A stretch of 64,000 nt of DNA. Source: Kibdelosporangium philippinense. GTDB taxonomy: Bacteria > Actinomycetota > Actinomycetes > Mycobacteriales > Pseudonocardiaceae. The position numbers and the translations under genes were made by a program. The stretch covers positions 1,530,501 to 1,594,500 of the forward strand of contig NZ_JAJVCN010000004.1 of assembly GCF_021390435.2 (NCBI RefSeq), in the 5' to 3' direction. The number at the start of each line of letters is the position of its first letter. Position 1 is the stretch's first letter. The notes under the pieces were generated by a model that was given only the letters and a program-made list of their open reading frames with translations, ran no database searches and had not been told where the DNA came from. Shown piece after piece: positions 49,462 through 60,893 of this stretch.

Positions 49462-50595
49462 ATGACCAACCACTATCCAATCGCGATCATCGGTGCGGGC
49501 CTTGGCGGCCTCACCTTGGCCCGCGTTCTGCACGTCAACGGCATCGACGCGGCCGTATTCGAGACGGAGCCGTCAGCCGAGGCTCGTACCCAGGGCGGCA
49601 TGCTGGACATCCACGCCGATTCCGGCCAGGTCGCCCTGCACGCTGCCAACCTTCACGCTGACTTCCGTGGGCTCATCCATGCAGGTGGGCAAGCGATGCG
49701 GATCGTGGACCCGCAGGGTGTGACGCACTTTTCCGAGCGGGACGACGGCACCGGTGACCGGCCTGAAGTCGACCGGGGGCAGTTGCGTGACCTGTTGTTG
49801 AACTCGTTGCCGGACACCACCGTTCATTGGGGCCGGAAGGTCACGGATGTGCGGGCGTTGGGAAATGGGCGCCACGAGGTGACCTTCGCAGACGGCGTCG
49901 TGATCACGACGGATTTGCTGGTGGGTGCGGATGGCGCGTGGTCGCGAGTACGGCCGCTGGTTTCATCCGCTGTGCCCGAGTACACCGGCATTTCCTTTGT
50001 GGAGACGGATTTGCTGGACGCTGCCGCTCGGCATCCGGTGTGTGCGGACATGGTTGGCTCGGGTTCGTTCATAAGTCTGGGTGATAACAAGGGCTTGCTT
50101 GTGCACTGTGAGAGCGACGGCAGCCTGCATGTCTATACCGCGCTCAAGGTTGACGAGAGCTGGCTGGACGGCATCGACTTCGCCGATGCGCCCGCCGCGA
50201 AACATGTTGTCCTCGAACAATTCGAGGGTTGGCACGACACACTTCGTGCGTTGATCGCCGATGGCGATGTCGTGCCGCGCCGGATTCATGCGCTGCCGGT
50301 TGGGCACCGATGGGATCGGGTGCCTGGTGTCACCTTGGTGGGTGACGCCGCGCATCTGATGTCGCCGTTCGCGGGGGAGGGGGCGAATCTCGCGATGCTC
50401 GACGGTGCCGAGCTCGGTCTTGCCATCGTCAACCACTTGGGGGACACCGAGGCGGCGCTGGATGTCTACGAGCGGGCACTGTTCCCGCGCAGTGCATCCT
50501 CGGCTGCTGAGTCCGCGGGCAATCTCACCATGATGTTCGGCGACGATGGCCTTGACGATCTGCTCGATCAGTTCCGGCACCGGTCGCTCGTTTAG
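49462..50595 (+). CDS. FAD-dependent monooxygenase (TetX/PHBH class)
   Basis: 377 residues from ATG 49462 with GAAGGAGAA upstream. It has the group A flavin monooxygenase motifs: GxGxxG in IIGAGLGGLTLARVLHVNG, the DG motif in DLLVGADGAWSRVRP, and the GD motif in GVTLVGDAAHLMSPFAGEGA. Closest in style to TetX-like enzymes that hydroxylate tetracyclines and other aromatics. The TetR gene follows 9 bases later in the same operon, and twin palindromes precede it, so expression is probably induced by the substrate. The substrate itself is not identified. Confidence 0.9.
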   Translation: MTNHYPIAIIGAGLGGLTLARVLHVNGIDAAVFETEPSAEARTQGGMLDIHADSGQVALHAANLHADFRGLIHAGGQAMRIVDPQGVTHFSERDDGTGDRPEVDRGQLRDLLLNSLPDTTVHWGRKVTDVRALGNGRHEVTFADGVVITTDLLVGADGAWSRVRPLVSSAVPEYTGISFVETDLLDAAARHPVCADMVGSGSFISLGDNKGLLVHCESDGSLHVYTALKVDESWLDGIDFADAPAAKHVVLEQFEGWHDTLRALIADGDVVPRRIHALPVGHRWDRVPGVTLVGDAAHLMSPFAGEGANLAMLDGAELGLAIVNHLGDTEAALDVYERALFPRSASSAAESAGNLTMMFGDDGLDDLLDQFRHRSLV

Positions 50596-50604
50596 TGTGA
50601 CGCC

Positions 50605-51309
50605 ATGCCACCCCGGTCGAGAAATCCGATCAGCCGACGCGAACGGCCAGCCAAACCTGCGCTGACCCGCGCGGGAATCGTGGCGACGGCTGTCGAGATC
50701 CTGCGCGCCGAGGGGCTGGCGAAGGTGACCATGCGGCGGTTGGCGCAGGAATTGGACACCGGCCCGGCCTCGCTTTACGTCTACGTGGCCAACACCGATG
50801 AGCTGCACGCCGCGATCCTCGACGACTTGCTCGGCGAGGTGGATTTGGAGACGGCCGCTCGCGGCGACGACTGGCGCGAGCGGCTGGTTGGGGTGCTCAG
50901 CTCGTACACCTTGGTGCTGTTCACGCACCCGGAACTGGCCCGCGCGGCCTTGGTTGCGCGGCCTAGCGGGGAGAACTACCTGCGGTTGCTGGAGCGATTG
51001 CTCGCTCTGCTGGATGAGGGTGGCGTGCCAGCGGCCCAGGCCGCGTGGGGTGTGGACATTCTGTTGCAGTCGGCCACCGCGACTGCCGCTGAGGCGTCAA
51101 CCCGTGCACAGTCGCAGGCGCGTGCTCAGCAGCAATGGGACGCGATGACGCGTGCACTGCACGAAGTGGACGGACAGGCCTATCCGCAGGTGCACGCTTT
51201 GGCGGACCAGTTGCTCAGCGGTACGCCGCAAGAGCGGCTGTCTTGGAACTTTCGAATGTTGATCAATGGCATCGCCAGCACGCCGGTGCCTCAGCCGTTG
51301 CCTTCGTAG
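50605..51309 (+). CDS. TetR-family regulator of the monooxygenase operon
   Basis: 234 residues. The helix-turn-helix is VTMRRLAQELDTGPASLYVY followed by VANTDELHAAIL, with a TetR_C-type ligand domain. It sits 9 bases behind the monooxygenase gene, a common arrangement for negative autoregulation through the upstream twin operator. Its 3' end overlaps the convergent MarR gene by 19 bases. Confidence 0.88.
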   Translation: MPPRSRNPISRRERPAKPALTRAGIVATAVEILRAEGLAKVTMRRLAQELDTGPASLYVYVANTDELHAAILDDLLGEVDLETAARGDDWRERLVGVLSSYTLVLFTHPELARAALVARPSGENYLRLLERLLALLDEGGVPAAQAAWGVDILLQSATATAAEASTRAQSQARAQQQWDAMTRALHEVDGQAYPQVHALADQLLSGTPQERLSWNFRMLINGIASTPVPQPLPS

Positions 51310-51740
51310 GCCTCGATCGTTCGTACGAACATCGCCCGGTCCTTCGGGGAGAGCGGCTCGAATGCCTTCTGCCACGCCACCGCGCCGTTCGCGAGCCAGT
51401 TGTTGATCGCCGTACGGGTCTCGGGGTCGTCAGTGATCGCGACGATCGTGCGGCGCCGGTCGGCCGGGTCAGTCCGGCGGTCGATGGCGCCGTGTTTGCT
51501 CAGATCGCTGACCATCAGGCTGACGGTCGTCGGCGCGACCTCAAGGCGCGCGGCGAGCTGGTTGACTGTCATCGGGCCGTCGAACATGAGGTAGGACAGC
51601 ATCGACAGGTGCCGGGGCGCCAGGTTCATCGACTGCAGCTGTTCCGGGATCTTCGTACGCTTGAGCCGCGCCGTGACTCTGGGCATGAGCAGCAGCATCG
51701 CCCTGATGGCCTCGTCGACGCTCATGCCCTCGGTTGACAA
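51291..51740 (-). CDS. MarR-family regulator
   Basis: 149 residues from TTG 51740, chosen because GGGAG lies 7 bases upstream; ATG 51725 has no spaced site. The winged helix is MTVNQLAARLEVAPTTVSLM and the wing is DRRTDPADRRRTIVAITD with the conserved D-x-R-DRR/A pattern. Flanking helices form the dimer. MarR proteins respond to phenolic or drug ligands; the target may be the downstream-facing neighbours or itself. It stands between the TetR operon and the multicopper oxidase. Confidence 0.85.
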   Translation of the reverse strand: MSTEGMSVDEAIRAMLLLMPRVTARLKRTKIPEQLQSMNLAPRHLSMLSYLMFDGPMTVNQLAARLEVAPTTVSLMVSDLSKHGAIDRRTDPADRRRTIVAITDDPETRTAINNWLANGAVAWQKAFEPLSPKDRAMFVRTIEAYEGNG

Positions 51741-51784
51741 CCCGCTTACTCCCTCATTGGTCGGCCCACCACCGTACCCGCTCG

Positions 51785-53320
51785 TCAGGTCACTTCGAAG
51801 TTCGCCATCATCGCCATGTCCTCGTGCTCGGCGTTGTGGCAGTGGAACACGAACCGGCCGCGATAGTCGTCGAACCGCGCGATGACCTCGACCGCCTCGC
51901 CAGGGCTCAAGTCGACGGTGTCCTTGATCCCGCCGTCGAACTGCCCTGGTGGCAGCGTGCCCCGCGACAGGATCTGGAAACCGACCAGGTGCATGTGCAC
52001 GGGATGGTGGACATCGGCGACGAAGCGCCAGATCTCCGTATCGCCGAGCTTCGGCCGGGCTTCCATCCGGTCGGGCGAGAACGGCTCGCCACCGATGACC
52101 CATCCCCGGCGGCCGTGGAAATGACCAGCGCGGAAGGAGAACTCGCGGATCGCCGAGGCGTGCTCACGGGTGAGCGGCTCGATCTCACTGAGCTTCGCCG
52201 GGATTCGAAAGTCGTCCGATCCACGGCGGGCCACGACGAACCGCATAACCTGTGCGGTCGACCCAGTGCCGAGGCGGTTGACAAGGGTGACCTGGGTGCC
52301 GACCGGATACTGTCCAAAGTCGACGATCACGTCGTACCGTTCCGCTGGCGCGATGGGAAGGTGATCGTGGCTGCGCGGCGTGTCCAACAAGCCTTGGTCG
52401 CTGCCGATCTGCACGAACTGTCCGCCTGGTTCCAGCGCCAGGTCGTAGCGGCGCGCATTGGATCCGTTCAGGAACCTGAGACGGTACTTGGTTGCCGAGA
52501 CCTCGTGAACCGGCCAAGGCGCGCCGTTGACCAGAACGACGTCGCCGAACACACCCTCGACGTACGCGTCCTCCACGCCTGGTACAGAGCGCAGAGTCCG
52601 GTCGATGGACGGGTACATGAGGGCGCCGTCCTCATCGAACGCGCGGTCGGCGATCATCAGCGGCAACTCGCGGTCGCCCGACGGCAGGCCCAGCGCGTCT
52701 TCCTCCGCGTCACGGACGAGATGGAACCCGGCAAGGCCTCGATAGACGGCAGGACCGGTGAAATCCATCCGGTGATCGTGGTACCAGAGCGTCGCCGCGC
52801 GCTGGCGCATCGGAAAGACGTAATCACGGGCGCCTTGGGTGATCCGGGCGCGGGCGTCGTGCATCGTGTGTCCACTGTGGTCCCAGCCGGACACCGGCAG
52901 CACAAGGTCTGTCGGGTAACCGTCGTCGTCGGCTGGTGTGTGACCGCCGTGCAAGTGGACGACTGTCGGGACCGGAAGTTCGTTGCGGTGGTGGACAATC
53001 GTTGTCCGGTCCCGCCGTGACTCGATCGTCGGTCCGGGGAATATGCCTTCGTATCCCCAAATCGGGGTGTGGACGCCAGGGATGATCTCGGCCGTGGCCG
53101 GTCGTTGGGTGATCGTGTATCGATCGGCTTCATCGGTCCTCAGTGGACTGAGCACGCGTGGGATCGGCAGCGGCACCGTGAACGGCTCGGGCAGGGGAAT
53201 CTTGCTGCGCAGCAGTTCCCCGGTGGCCTCGGTTCGGAGCAGTCTCGGTCCGGCGAGCCCTGCCGTGAGCAAGATGCCACCGGCCAAGCTCAGGAATGTC
53301 CGTCGGGGAAGACCGTTCAC
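51785..53320 (-). CDS. Secreted multicopper oxidase (CotA/bilirubin oxidase-like)
   Basis: 511 residues with a Tat-like N-terminus (PRRTFLSLAGGILLTAGLAG). All four copper-binding motifs are intact: HLHGGHTP, LWYHDHRM, HHPVHMHLVGFQ and FHCHNAEHEDMAMM with the T1 Cys, His and Met. Three cupredoxin domains fit the length. It oxidises phenolic or metal substrates with O2. It follows a small membrane protein gene with a 4-base ATGA overlap, forming an operon divergent from a LysR gene. Confidence 0.92.
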   Translation of the reverse strand: MNGLPRRTFLSLAGGILLTAGLAGPRLLRTEATGELLRSKIPLPEPFTVPLPIPRVLSPLRTDEADRYTITQRPATAEIIPGVHTPIWGYEGIFPGPTIESRRDRTTIVHHRNELPVPTVVHLHGGHTPADDDGYPTDLVLPVSGWDHSGHTMHDARARITQGARDYVFPMRQRAATLWYHDHRMDFTGPAVYRGLAGFHLVRDAEEDALGLPSGDRELPLMIADRAFDEDGALMYPSIDRTLRSVPGVEDAYVEGVFGDVVLVNGAPWPVHEVSATKYRLRFLNGSNARRYDLALEPGGQFVQIGSDQGLLDTPRSHDHLPIAPAERYDVIVDFGQYPVGTQVTLVNRLGTGSTAQVMRFVVARRGSDDFRIPAKLSEIEPLTREHASAIREFSFRAGHFHGRRGWVIGGEPFSPDRMEARPKLGDTEIWRFVADVHHPVHMHLVGFQILSRGTLPPGQFDGGIKDTVDLSPGEAVEVIARFDDYRGRFVFHCHNAEHEDMAMMANFEVT

Positions 53321-53694
53321 GGGGCCACCCGCCAGATGCCGATGGTCGTCAGCGCCATGCCGGTGACGAGCGCGACGCCGAGAGGTATGTGCAGGTCAGG
53401 CGCGCCCGCGACGCCCGCGAAGTACTGCGCGGTCTCACCGAGGAGGATGAGCACGCTCGCCACGAAGACCCACCGAGGCCCGCGGGACAGCCACAGCACA
53501 AGCGCGGCTACGACCTGTGCGACGCTCAGGAACGACACGGTGTCGGCGCCCCATCGGTGCAGCCAGAGCATGTCGTAGTCGCCGCCGAGGTAGCCACCCG
53601 CGAAGATCGGCTGGCCGATGATCGCGACTAGGTGAGCACTGACGAGTATTCGAGTCACCAGCAGTGTCCTGGGTGCTGGCACGGTTTCAGTCAC
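53317..53694 (-). CDS. Small membrane protein cotranscribed with the multicopper oxidase
   Basis: 125 residues with four transmembrane helices (LVTRILVSAHLVAIIGQPIF, VSFLSVAQVVAALVLWL, WVFVASVLILLGETAQYF, GVALVTGMALTTIGIWRV). Its stop overlaps the oxidase start, so the products may work together at the membrane. No named domain is recognised with confidence; the topology resembles DoxX-like or YphA-like proteins. Confidence 0.75.
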   Translation of the reverse strand: MTETVPAPRTLLVTRILVSAHLVAIIGQPIFAGGYLGGDYDMLWLHRWGADTVSFLSVAQVVAALVLWLSRGPRWVFVASVLILLGETAQYFAGVAGAPDLHIPLGVALVTGMALTTIGIWRVAP

Positions 53695-53742
53695 GTAGCC
53701 GAACGTATGAGCGGACGGCTTATGCTGTCCAAGACAAGATTC

Positions 53743-53758
53743 GTTATCTGTTCATAAC
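53743..53758. promoter_or_regulatory. LysR-type box candidate
   Basis: GTTATCTGTTCATAAC has 5-base complementary arms around 6 bases and includes a T-N11-A core. It lies 15 bases before the LysR start and 48 bases before the divergent membrane-protein/oxidase operon. Confidence 0.5.
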
Positions 53759-53773
53759 AGGTGAGGCATCAGC

Positions 53774-54646
53774 GTGGATCTCCTGGCACTCCGGTACTTC
53801 CAGGCCGTTGCCCGGCTTGAACACGTCGGCCGGGCCGCCGACCAGCTACGAGTCGCCCAGCCGTCGCTCAGTCGGACCCTGGCCAGGTTGGAGAGCGACC
53901 TTGGGGTGCCTCTGTTCGACCGGCGCGGGCGCCGGATCCGGCTCAACCGGTTCGGGGCGGCTTTTCTGCGCCGAGTCGACCGTGTGCTGGCCGAACTCGA
54001 CGATGCCCGGCAGGAGCTCGTGGACGCCGTCGGGCTTTCGGGTGGCACGGTCACGTTGGCTGCTGAGACGCTGATCCCTCTCGTCGAGCCACTCCGGTCT
54101 TTCGTCGCCGATCATCCTTTGGTGGACGTGCGGCTGGTGCAGTCGTCGGCCGCGATGATGGCTCAGCAACTGCGGGCCGGGGATGTCGATCTGTGCGTTG
54201 CCTCGCAACCGTTGCCAGGGCAGGGGATTGAGAGTCAGGTTTTGCTGGATGAGCCTGTGTTGCTGTGTGTCCCCGTTGGGCATCGGCTTGCCGGGCGGTC
54301 GCGGGTTGGTGTGGCCGAGCTCGCTGGGGAGCCGTTTCTCACCACCCGGCCTGGGTTTTGGCAGCGGGCGCTCGTCGAACGGCTTTTCGCCACGGCTGGG
54401 GTCGAGCTTTCCGTTGTTTGTGAAGGGGATGAGCCCAGTGTCCTTTTTGAACTCATCGGCGCTGGGCTCGGAATCGGGCTGGTTCCTTCCGTCGGCCGGT
54501 TGACGTCGGCTGCGACTCCGGTTTCGTGGGTGGAGGTCGACGATCCGGACTGCCGCCGGGTACTCAGTGTTGCGTGGCGGGAGGACGGATACCTGTCTGT
54601 GGCAGCCTTGCGGTTCCGGGATCACGTTGCCAGGCACTTCGAGTGA
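53774..54646 (+). CDS. LysR-family regulator
   Basis: 290 residues from GTG 53774. The N-terminal helix-turn-helix reads LRYFQAVARLEHVGRAADQL, RVAQPSLSRTLARLESDLGV and PLFDRRGR, all LysR signatures. The remaining 200 residues are the periplasmic-binding-like effector domain. It is divergent from the membrane protein/multicopper oxidase operon and probably regulates it through the intergenic box. The co-inducer is unknown. Confidence 0.9.
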   Translation: MDLLALRYFQAVARLEHVGRAADQLRVAQPSLSRTLARLESDLGVPLFDRRGRRIRLNRFGAAFLRRVDRVLAELDDARQELVDAVGLSGGTVTLAAETLIPLVEPLRSFVADHPLVDVRLVQSSAAMMAQQLRAGDVDLCVASQPLPGQGIESQVLLDEPVLLCVPVGHRLAGRSRVGVAELAGEPFLTTRPGFWQRALVERLFATAGVELSVVCEGDEPSVLFELIGAGLGIGLVPSVGRLTSAATPVSWVEVDDPDCRRVLSVAWREDGYLSVAALRFRDHVARHFE

Positions 54647-54733
54647 TGTACTGCGTGCGCGGCAGGGTTCGGGTACGTCCAACGCGGGATGTCGGTGTCG
54701 CGTCGTTGCCTTAGCGTGGGGGCGTGATGCCCG

Positions 54734-55156
54734 TTGCCACGTTTGCTGATGTTGGCCGGGCTGACACCATGGGGCTACACCAGGTTCTGGTGGGTCACCG
54801 TGAAAATCGTCCTGGCGCTCGGTTGTGCGCTAGGCGGGAGAGCGACGTTCGGCCGCTGGCTGGCGACTGCGGCGCGCCAGCCGATTCCCAGCGACGCGTT
54901 GATATGGGGCGCTGTTCTCATGATCGCCGCGATCGCGTTCATGGCCTGGGTCGCCCGCGCCAAGCCGTGGGGCCAGATCGGCCACAACCGCCAACCCGTA
55001 CAACCATGGGACCATCCGGCGTTGTGGGTGATCGTCCTGGGCGCGCCCGTCGCGGACTACGTGACCGACCTGCCACCGCAGGCGATCCCCGCAGCACTCG
55101 TGCTCGGCCACCACGCACTCCTGACGCGCCGCCCGGCGGATGGCGTGTCCGGTTAG
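54734..55156 (+). CDS. Membrane protein, probably N-terminally truncated
   Basis: About 140 residues from TTG 54734. The frame has strong third-position G/C and includes GYTRFWWVTVKIVLALG and ALIWGAVLMIAAIAFMAWVA, then ALWVIVLGAPVADYVTDLPP. The W-W-V-x-x-K helix is like the last part of small four-helix membrane proteins (DUF2269-like) but the usual first helices are absent. Either a short protein or a 5'-deleted relic. It precedes the WD40 kinase gene by 47 bases. Confidence 0.5.
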   Translation: MPRLLMLAGLTPWGYTRFWWVTVKIVLALGCALGGRATFGRWLATAARQPIPSDALIWGAVLMIAAIAFMAWVARAKPWGQIGHNRQPVQPWDHPALWVIVLGAPVADYVTDLPPQAIPAALVLGHHALLTRRPADGVSG

Positions 55157-55203
55157 GACCGTCAAGGCTGCGCGATGGGGCAGACAATGGGGAGATCGGC
55201 CGG

Positions 55204-57240
55204 ATGGGCGGCCAACTGGACCTAAGCTGCGCCCCCGTGACCGATGGAACGGGAATGCTGGTCGCCCAAAGGTACCGTCTGGTGCGGGTGATCGGGGCAG
55301 GCGGAATGGGCCGAGTCTGGCTGGGGCACGACGAACTCATCGGCCGCGAAGTGGCGATCAAGGAGCTGCTGCTGCCGCCAGGGCTCGACGATGCCCAGCG
55401 GACGATGCTCTGCGAGCGCGCGATGCGGGAGGCGCGGGCGGCAGGCCGGCTCAACCACCCTGGCATCGTCACGGTGCACGATGTCGTGCAGCACAACGGC
55501 TCTCCGATGATCGTGATGGAGTTCGTGCGCGGTGGGTCGCTTTCGGACGCTGTCCGGGCGCAGGGGCCGCTGCCCGTCGAGCAGGTGGCGTACATCGGTC
55601 TTGCGATGCTCGACGCGCTGCGCGTGGCCCATCGTGCCGGGATCGTGCATCGGGATCTCAAGCCTGCCAACGTTTTGCTCACCGAGGACCGGGTCGTGAT
55701 CACCGATTTCGGGATCGCTCGGTTGATGGGTGACGTTCAGCTCACCACGTCCGGCACGATCGTGGGCACGCCCGCGTACATGGCTCCAGAGCAGGGGACC
55801 GGCGCGCCCGTGACGCCCGCGTCCGACTTCTGGTCGTTGGGCGCGACGCTTTACGCCGCACTGGAAGGCCGTCCGCCCTACGACGGCCCCGATTTCATGG
55901 CGACGCTTTCGGCTTTGCTCACCAGGGATCCACTTCCGCCGACGCGCGCTGGACGCCTTACCGGACTGCTCAACGCGTTGCTGCGTAAGGATCCCAACGA
56001 GCGCGCGACCGCGGAACAGGTCGCGACCATGTTGGCCGGTGGCGACAGCGGCATGGTGACCGAGCGGATTCACGCCCCGGGGATCCCACCGGCCAAGCGT
56101 GGCACGAGCAGGCGCACGATGTTGCTCGCCGGAGGTGCCGCGCTGGTGGCGATCGGCGCGTCGGCGGCGTGGATCCTCAGTGGCAAGGAAGGGGAGGACA
56201 AAACTCCCAGCAACACTGCCAATTCCACGGGTCTCGGCGGGGAAGAGAGCCCAGCAAGGACGACCGACACCCAGGCCAAGACAAGTGCTGCGGGCCAGCC
56301 GGAAAAACCGGCCGAGATCACCGACCACATCCAGCTGACCGGGCACGAAGACGACGTGACCTCGGTGGCCTTCAGCCCGGACGGCAAGCTGCTCGCCAGC
56401 GGCGACGACGGTCTGCCCGACGCTCCGACGGCCCGGTTGTGGGACGCGGCGACCGGACAGCAGGTGGCGACCCTCGTCGGCCCGGCTGGGCCTGGCGGCG
56501 GTTCGGTGCGTGCCGTTGCGTTCAGTCCCGACGGCAAGCTGCTGGCCTTGGGCGGTAACCACCTGAACGAAAGCACGAGGTTGTGGAACGTCGCGGACCG
56601 TCAGCTCATCGGTCCGCTGCCGGAAAGCCGTTCGATCATGCGGCACCTGTCGTTCAGTCCGGACGGCAAGGTGGTGGCCGGGGTGACGCACGGCGGCTCG
56701 GTGAAGCTTTGGGACGTCGCCACCAGGCAGGTCAAAATCGGGCTGCCCGCCGAGGGCGGCGACCGTAACATCGTCTTCAGCCCGGACGGCTCCATGCTCG
56801 CCTACTGCGGCTCAGGCAAGGAAGAGGTCCGGATCGTCGACCCCGCGACCGGCCGGACCATCCGTAGCATCGACGACGCGACCGGCAGCGACATCTCGTT
56901 CTCGCCGGACGGGAAGCACCTCGCGGTCCCCGACGCCGACGGGACCAACAGCCTGCGGGTCTACGACGTGTCCACTGGTGAGAGCGTTGCTTTCTACGAC
57001 CGCAACGACGACATCACGCTCGCTTCGGTCGCCTACAGCCCGGACGGCAAGACCATCGCCGCGTGGGGCCATGGCAACACCATCCAGTTGTGGGATGTGG
57101 CAACCAGACGAATCCGCGCGGTTCTCATCGGCTCGGCGGGAAGTGTGAATACAGTGGTGTGGGACGCCGCTGGAACACGGATCGCCAGCGGCGCCGACGA
57201 CAAGATCATCAGGATCTGGAAGCTGTCGCCGTCGAAGTGA
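55204..57240 (+). CDS. Membrane Ser/Thr protein kinase with WD40 propeller
   Basis: About 678 residues from ATG 55204 (GTG 55237 and ATG 55255 are alternatives; the kinase domain begins RYRLVRVIGAGGMGRVW). The kinase core has VAIKELL, HRDLKPANVL, DFG and GTPAYMAPEQ. A transmembrane helix follows (MLLAGGAALVAIGASAAWIL), then a Thr/Ala-rich linker and about seven WD40 units (GHEDDVTSVAFSPDGKLLAS to IIRIWKL) outside the membrane. Such kinases sense an extracytoplasmic partner through the propeller. The WD40 units are similar in style to those of the STAND protein at 39.3-43.2 kb. Confidence 0.9.
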   Translation: MGGQLDLSCAPVTDGTGMLVAQRYRLVRVIGAGGMGRVWLGHDELIGREVAIKELLLPPGLDDAQRTMLCERAMREARAAGRLNHPGIVTVHDVVQHNGSPMIVMEFVRGGSLSDAVRAQGPLPVEQVAYIGLAMLDALRVAHRAGIVHRDLKPANVLLTEDRVVITDFGIARLMGDVQLTTSGTIVGTPAYMAPEQGTGAPVTPASDFWSLGATLYAALEGRPPYDGPDFMATLSALLTRDPLPPTRAGRLTGLLNALLRKDPNERATAEQVATMLAGGDSGMVTERIHAPGIPPAKRGTSRRTMLLAGGAALVAIGASAAWILSGKEGEDKTPSNTANSTGLGGEESPARTTDTQAKTSAAGQPEKPAEITDHIQLTGHEDDVTSVAFSPDGKLLASGDDGLPDAPTARLWDAATGQQVATLVGPAGPGGGSVRAVAFSPDGKLLALGGNHLNESTRLWNVADRQLIGPLPESRSIMRHLSFSPDGKVVAGVTHGGSVKLWDVATRQVKIGLPAEGGDRNIVFSPDGSMLAYCGSGKEEVRIVDPATGRTIRSIDDATGSDISFSPDGKHLAVPDADGTNSLRVYDVSTGESVAFYDRNDDITLASVAYSPDGKTIAAWGHGNTIQLWDVATRRIRAVLIGSAGSVNTVVWDAAGTRIASGADDKIIRIWKLSPSK

Positions 57241-57249
57241 GGACTGCCG

Positions 57250-57561
57250 ATGCCGGACGCAGGCTGGGATGTCCTGTCCGCCCTTGGTGTCGTGGCGCTC
57301 GTGGTGGTCATCGTCAGTGCCCTCGTGGTGCTCGGCCTCGCGATCGCCATGATCCGGCGGCACCGGAAGGTGCATCAGCCTGACGTGCCGGTGTCGGCCA
57401 AGATCTCGTACTACGGCTCGATCATCTACGCGCTGTCACCGATTGATGCCCTGCCGGACCCGGTCTTGATCGACGACATCGGCGTTCTCGCGGCCGCGGT
57501 GCTTTATGTGGGACGTGTGCTGAAGAAAGTCACCCGCAAGCGCGATCAGATTTCGCGGTGA
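57250..57561 (+). CDS. DUF1232 (YkvA-type) membrane protein
   Basis: 103 residues. It has one N-terminal transmembrane helix (LSALGVVALVVVIVSALVVL) and the DUF1232 motif IIYALSPIDALPDPVLIDDI (Y-x-x-S-P-I-D-x-x-P-D). It starts 9 bases after the kinase stop and is probably cotranscribed. The function of the family is unknown. Confidence 0.8.
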   Translation: MPDAGWDVLSALGVVALVVVIVSALVVLGLAIAMIRRHRKVHQPDVPVSAKISYYGSIIYALSPIDALPDPVLIDDIGVLAAAVLYVGRVLKKVTRKRDQISR

Positions 57562-57589
57562 GCACATCGCATATGGCACGATCGCGGAC

Positions 57590-58033
57590 GTGACCAGCCG
57601 ACCGACCGACGAGCAGCGCAAGAGCGACCTCGTACGGCTGCGTCGTGTACGTGACCAGATCGACCGGGAGTACGCGCAACCGCTGAACGTCGAGGCCTTG
57701 GCACACGCGGTGAACATGTCAGCCGGTCATCTCAGCCGTCAGTTCCGGGCCGCATACGGTGAGTCGCCGTACAGCTACCTCATGACTCGACGCATCGAGC
57801 GCGCGATGGCACTGCTGCGTCGTGGCGACCTCAGCGTCACCGAGGTCTGCTTCGAGGTGGGCTGCTCGTCGCTGGGCACGTTCAGCACGCGGTTCACCGA
57901 GCTGGTCGGCGTGCCACCGAGCACCTATCGCGCCCAGGAGGGTCGCACGACCGCGGGCATACCGTCCTGCGTGGCCAAATACGTGACCAGACCGATCAGG
58001 AATAAAGAAGCATCGGTCGCCAGCCGCACCTAG
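57590..58033 (+). CDS. AraC-family regulator (small, HTH only)
   Basis: 147 residues from GTG 57590. It consists essentially of the AraC double helix-turn-helix: LNVEALAHAVNMSAGHLSRQ, AAYGESPYSYLMTRRIERAM, LLRRGDLSVTEVCFEVGCSS and FSTRFTELVGVPPSTYRA. No sensor domain precedes it. The following VOC gene starts 1 base after its stop, so it probably regulates this operon. Similar AraC-VOC-UvrA runs occur in other actinomycetes. Confidence 0.88.
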   Translation: MTSRPTDEQRKSDLVRLRRVRDQIDREYAQPLNVEALAHAVNMSAGHLSRQFRAAYGESPYSYLMTRRIERAMALLRRGDLSVTEVCFEVGCSSLGTFSTRFTELVGVPPSTYRAQEGRTTAGIPSCVAKYVTRPIRNKEASVASRT

Positions 58034-58034
58034 T

Positions 58035-58454
58035 GTGACCTCCATGGACATCTCAATTCACGCGAGTTTCCTGCCGCATGACGATCCAGACGCCGCGCTG
58101 GCGTTCTACCGGGACGCGCTCGGTTTCGAGGTCCGTAACGACGTCGGGTACAACGGCCTGCGCTGGATCACGGTCGGTCCGCCAGGACAGCCGGACATCA
58201 ACATCGTGCTGCACCCGCCGGGCGTCGACCCTGGCATCACCGACGATGAACGCCGCGTCATCACCGAGATGATGGCCAAGGGCACTTATGGCGGCATCGT
58301 ACTGGCCACCAAGGACGTCGATGGCACCTTCGCGCAGCTGCAGGCCAGCGACGCCGAGGTGATCCAGGAGCCGATCGACCAGCCGTACGGTGTTCGCGAC
58401 TGCGCGTTCCGTGACCCCGCGGGCAACATGATCCGGTTGCAAGAAATTCGCTGA
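58035..58454 (+). CDS. VOC-family (glyoxalase-like) protein
   Basis: 139 residues from GTG 58035 (ATG 58044 is an alternative). It is a single VOC fold: FLPHDDPDAALAFYRDALGF, RWITVGPPGQPDINIVLHPP, GGIVLATKDVDGTFAQLQAS and CAFRDPAGNMIRLQEI. The final Glu is a potential metal ligand. It could bind or modify a small toxic molecule. It lies between the AraC and UvrA-like genes in one operon. Confidence 0.88.
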   Translation: MTSMDISIHASFLPHDDPDAALAFYRDALGFEVRNDVGYNGLRWITVGPPGQPDINIVLHPPGVDPGITDDERRVITEMMAKGTYGGIVLATKDVDGTFAQLQASDAEVIQEPIDQPYGVRDCAFRDPAGNMIRLQEIR

Positions 58455-58502
58455 TCGAGCCCGAGCGAGGCGGTCCCCGCCCGAGTAGATGGAGACAATG
58501 AG

Positions 58503-60889
<2,387 letters not shown>

Positions 60890-60893
<4 letters not shown>

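Noticed and set aside
54724..55203. N-terminal extension of the WD40 kinase back to 54724
   Set aside because: The extra 160 residues are Arg/Pro-rich and unlike kinases, whereas another frame over 54734-55156 encodes hydrophobic helices with high third-position G/C.
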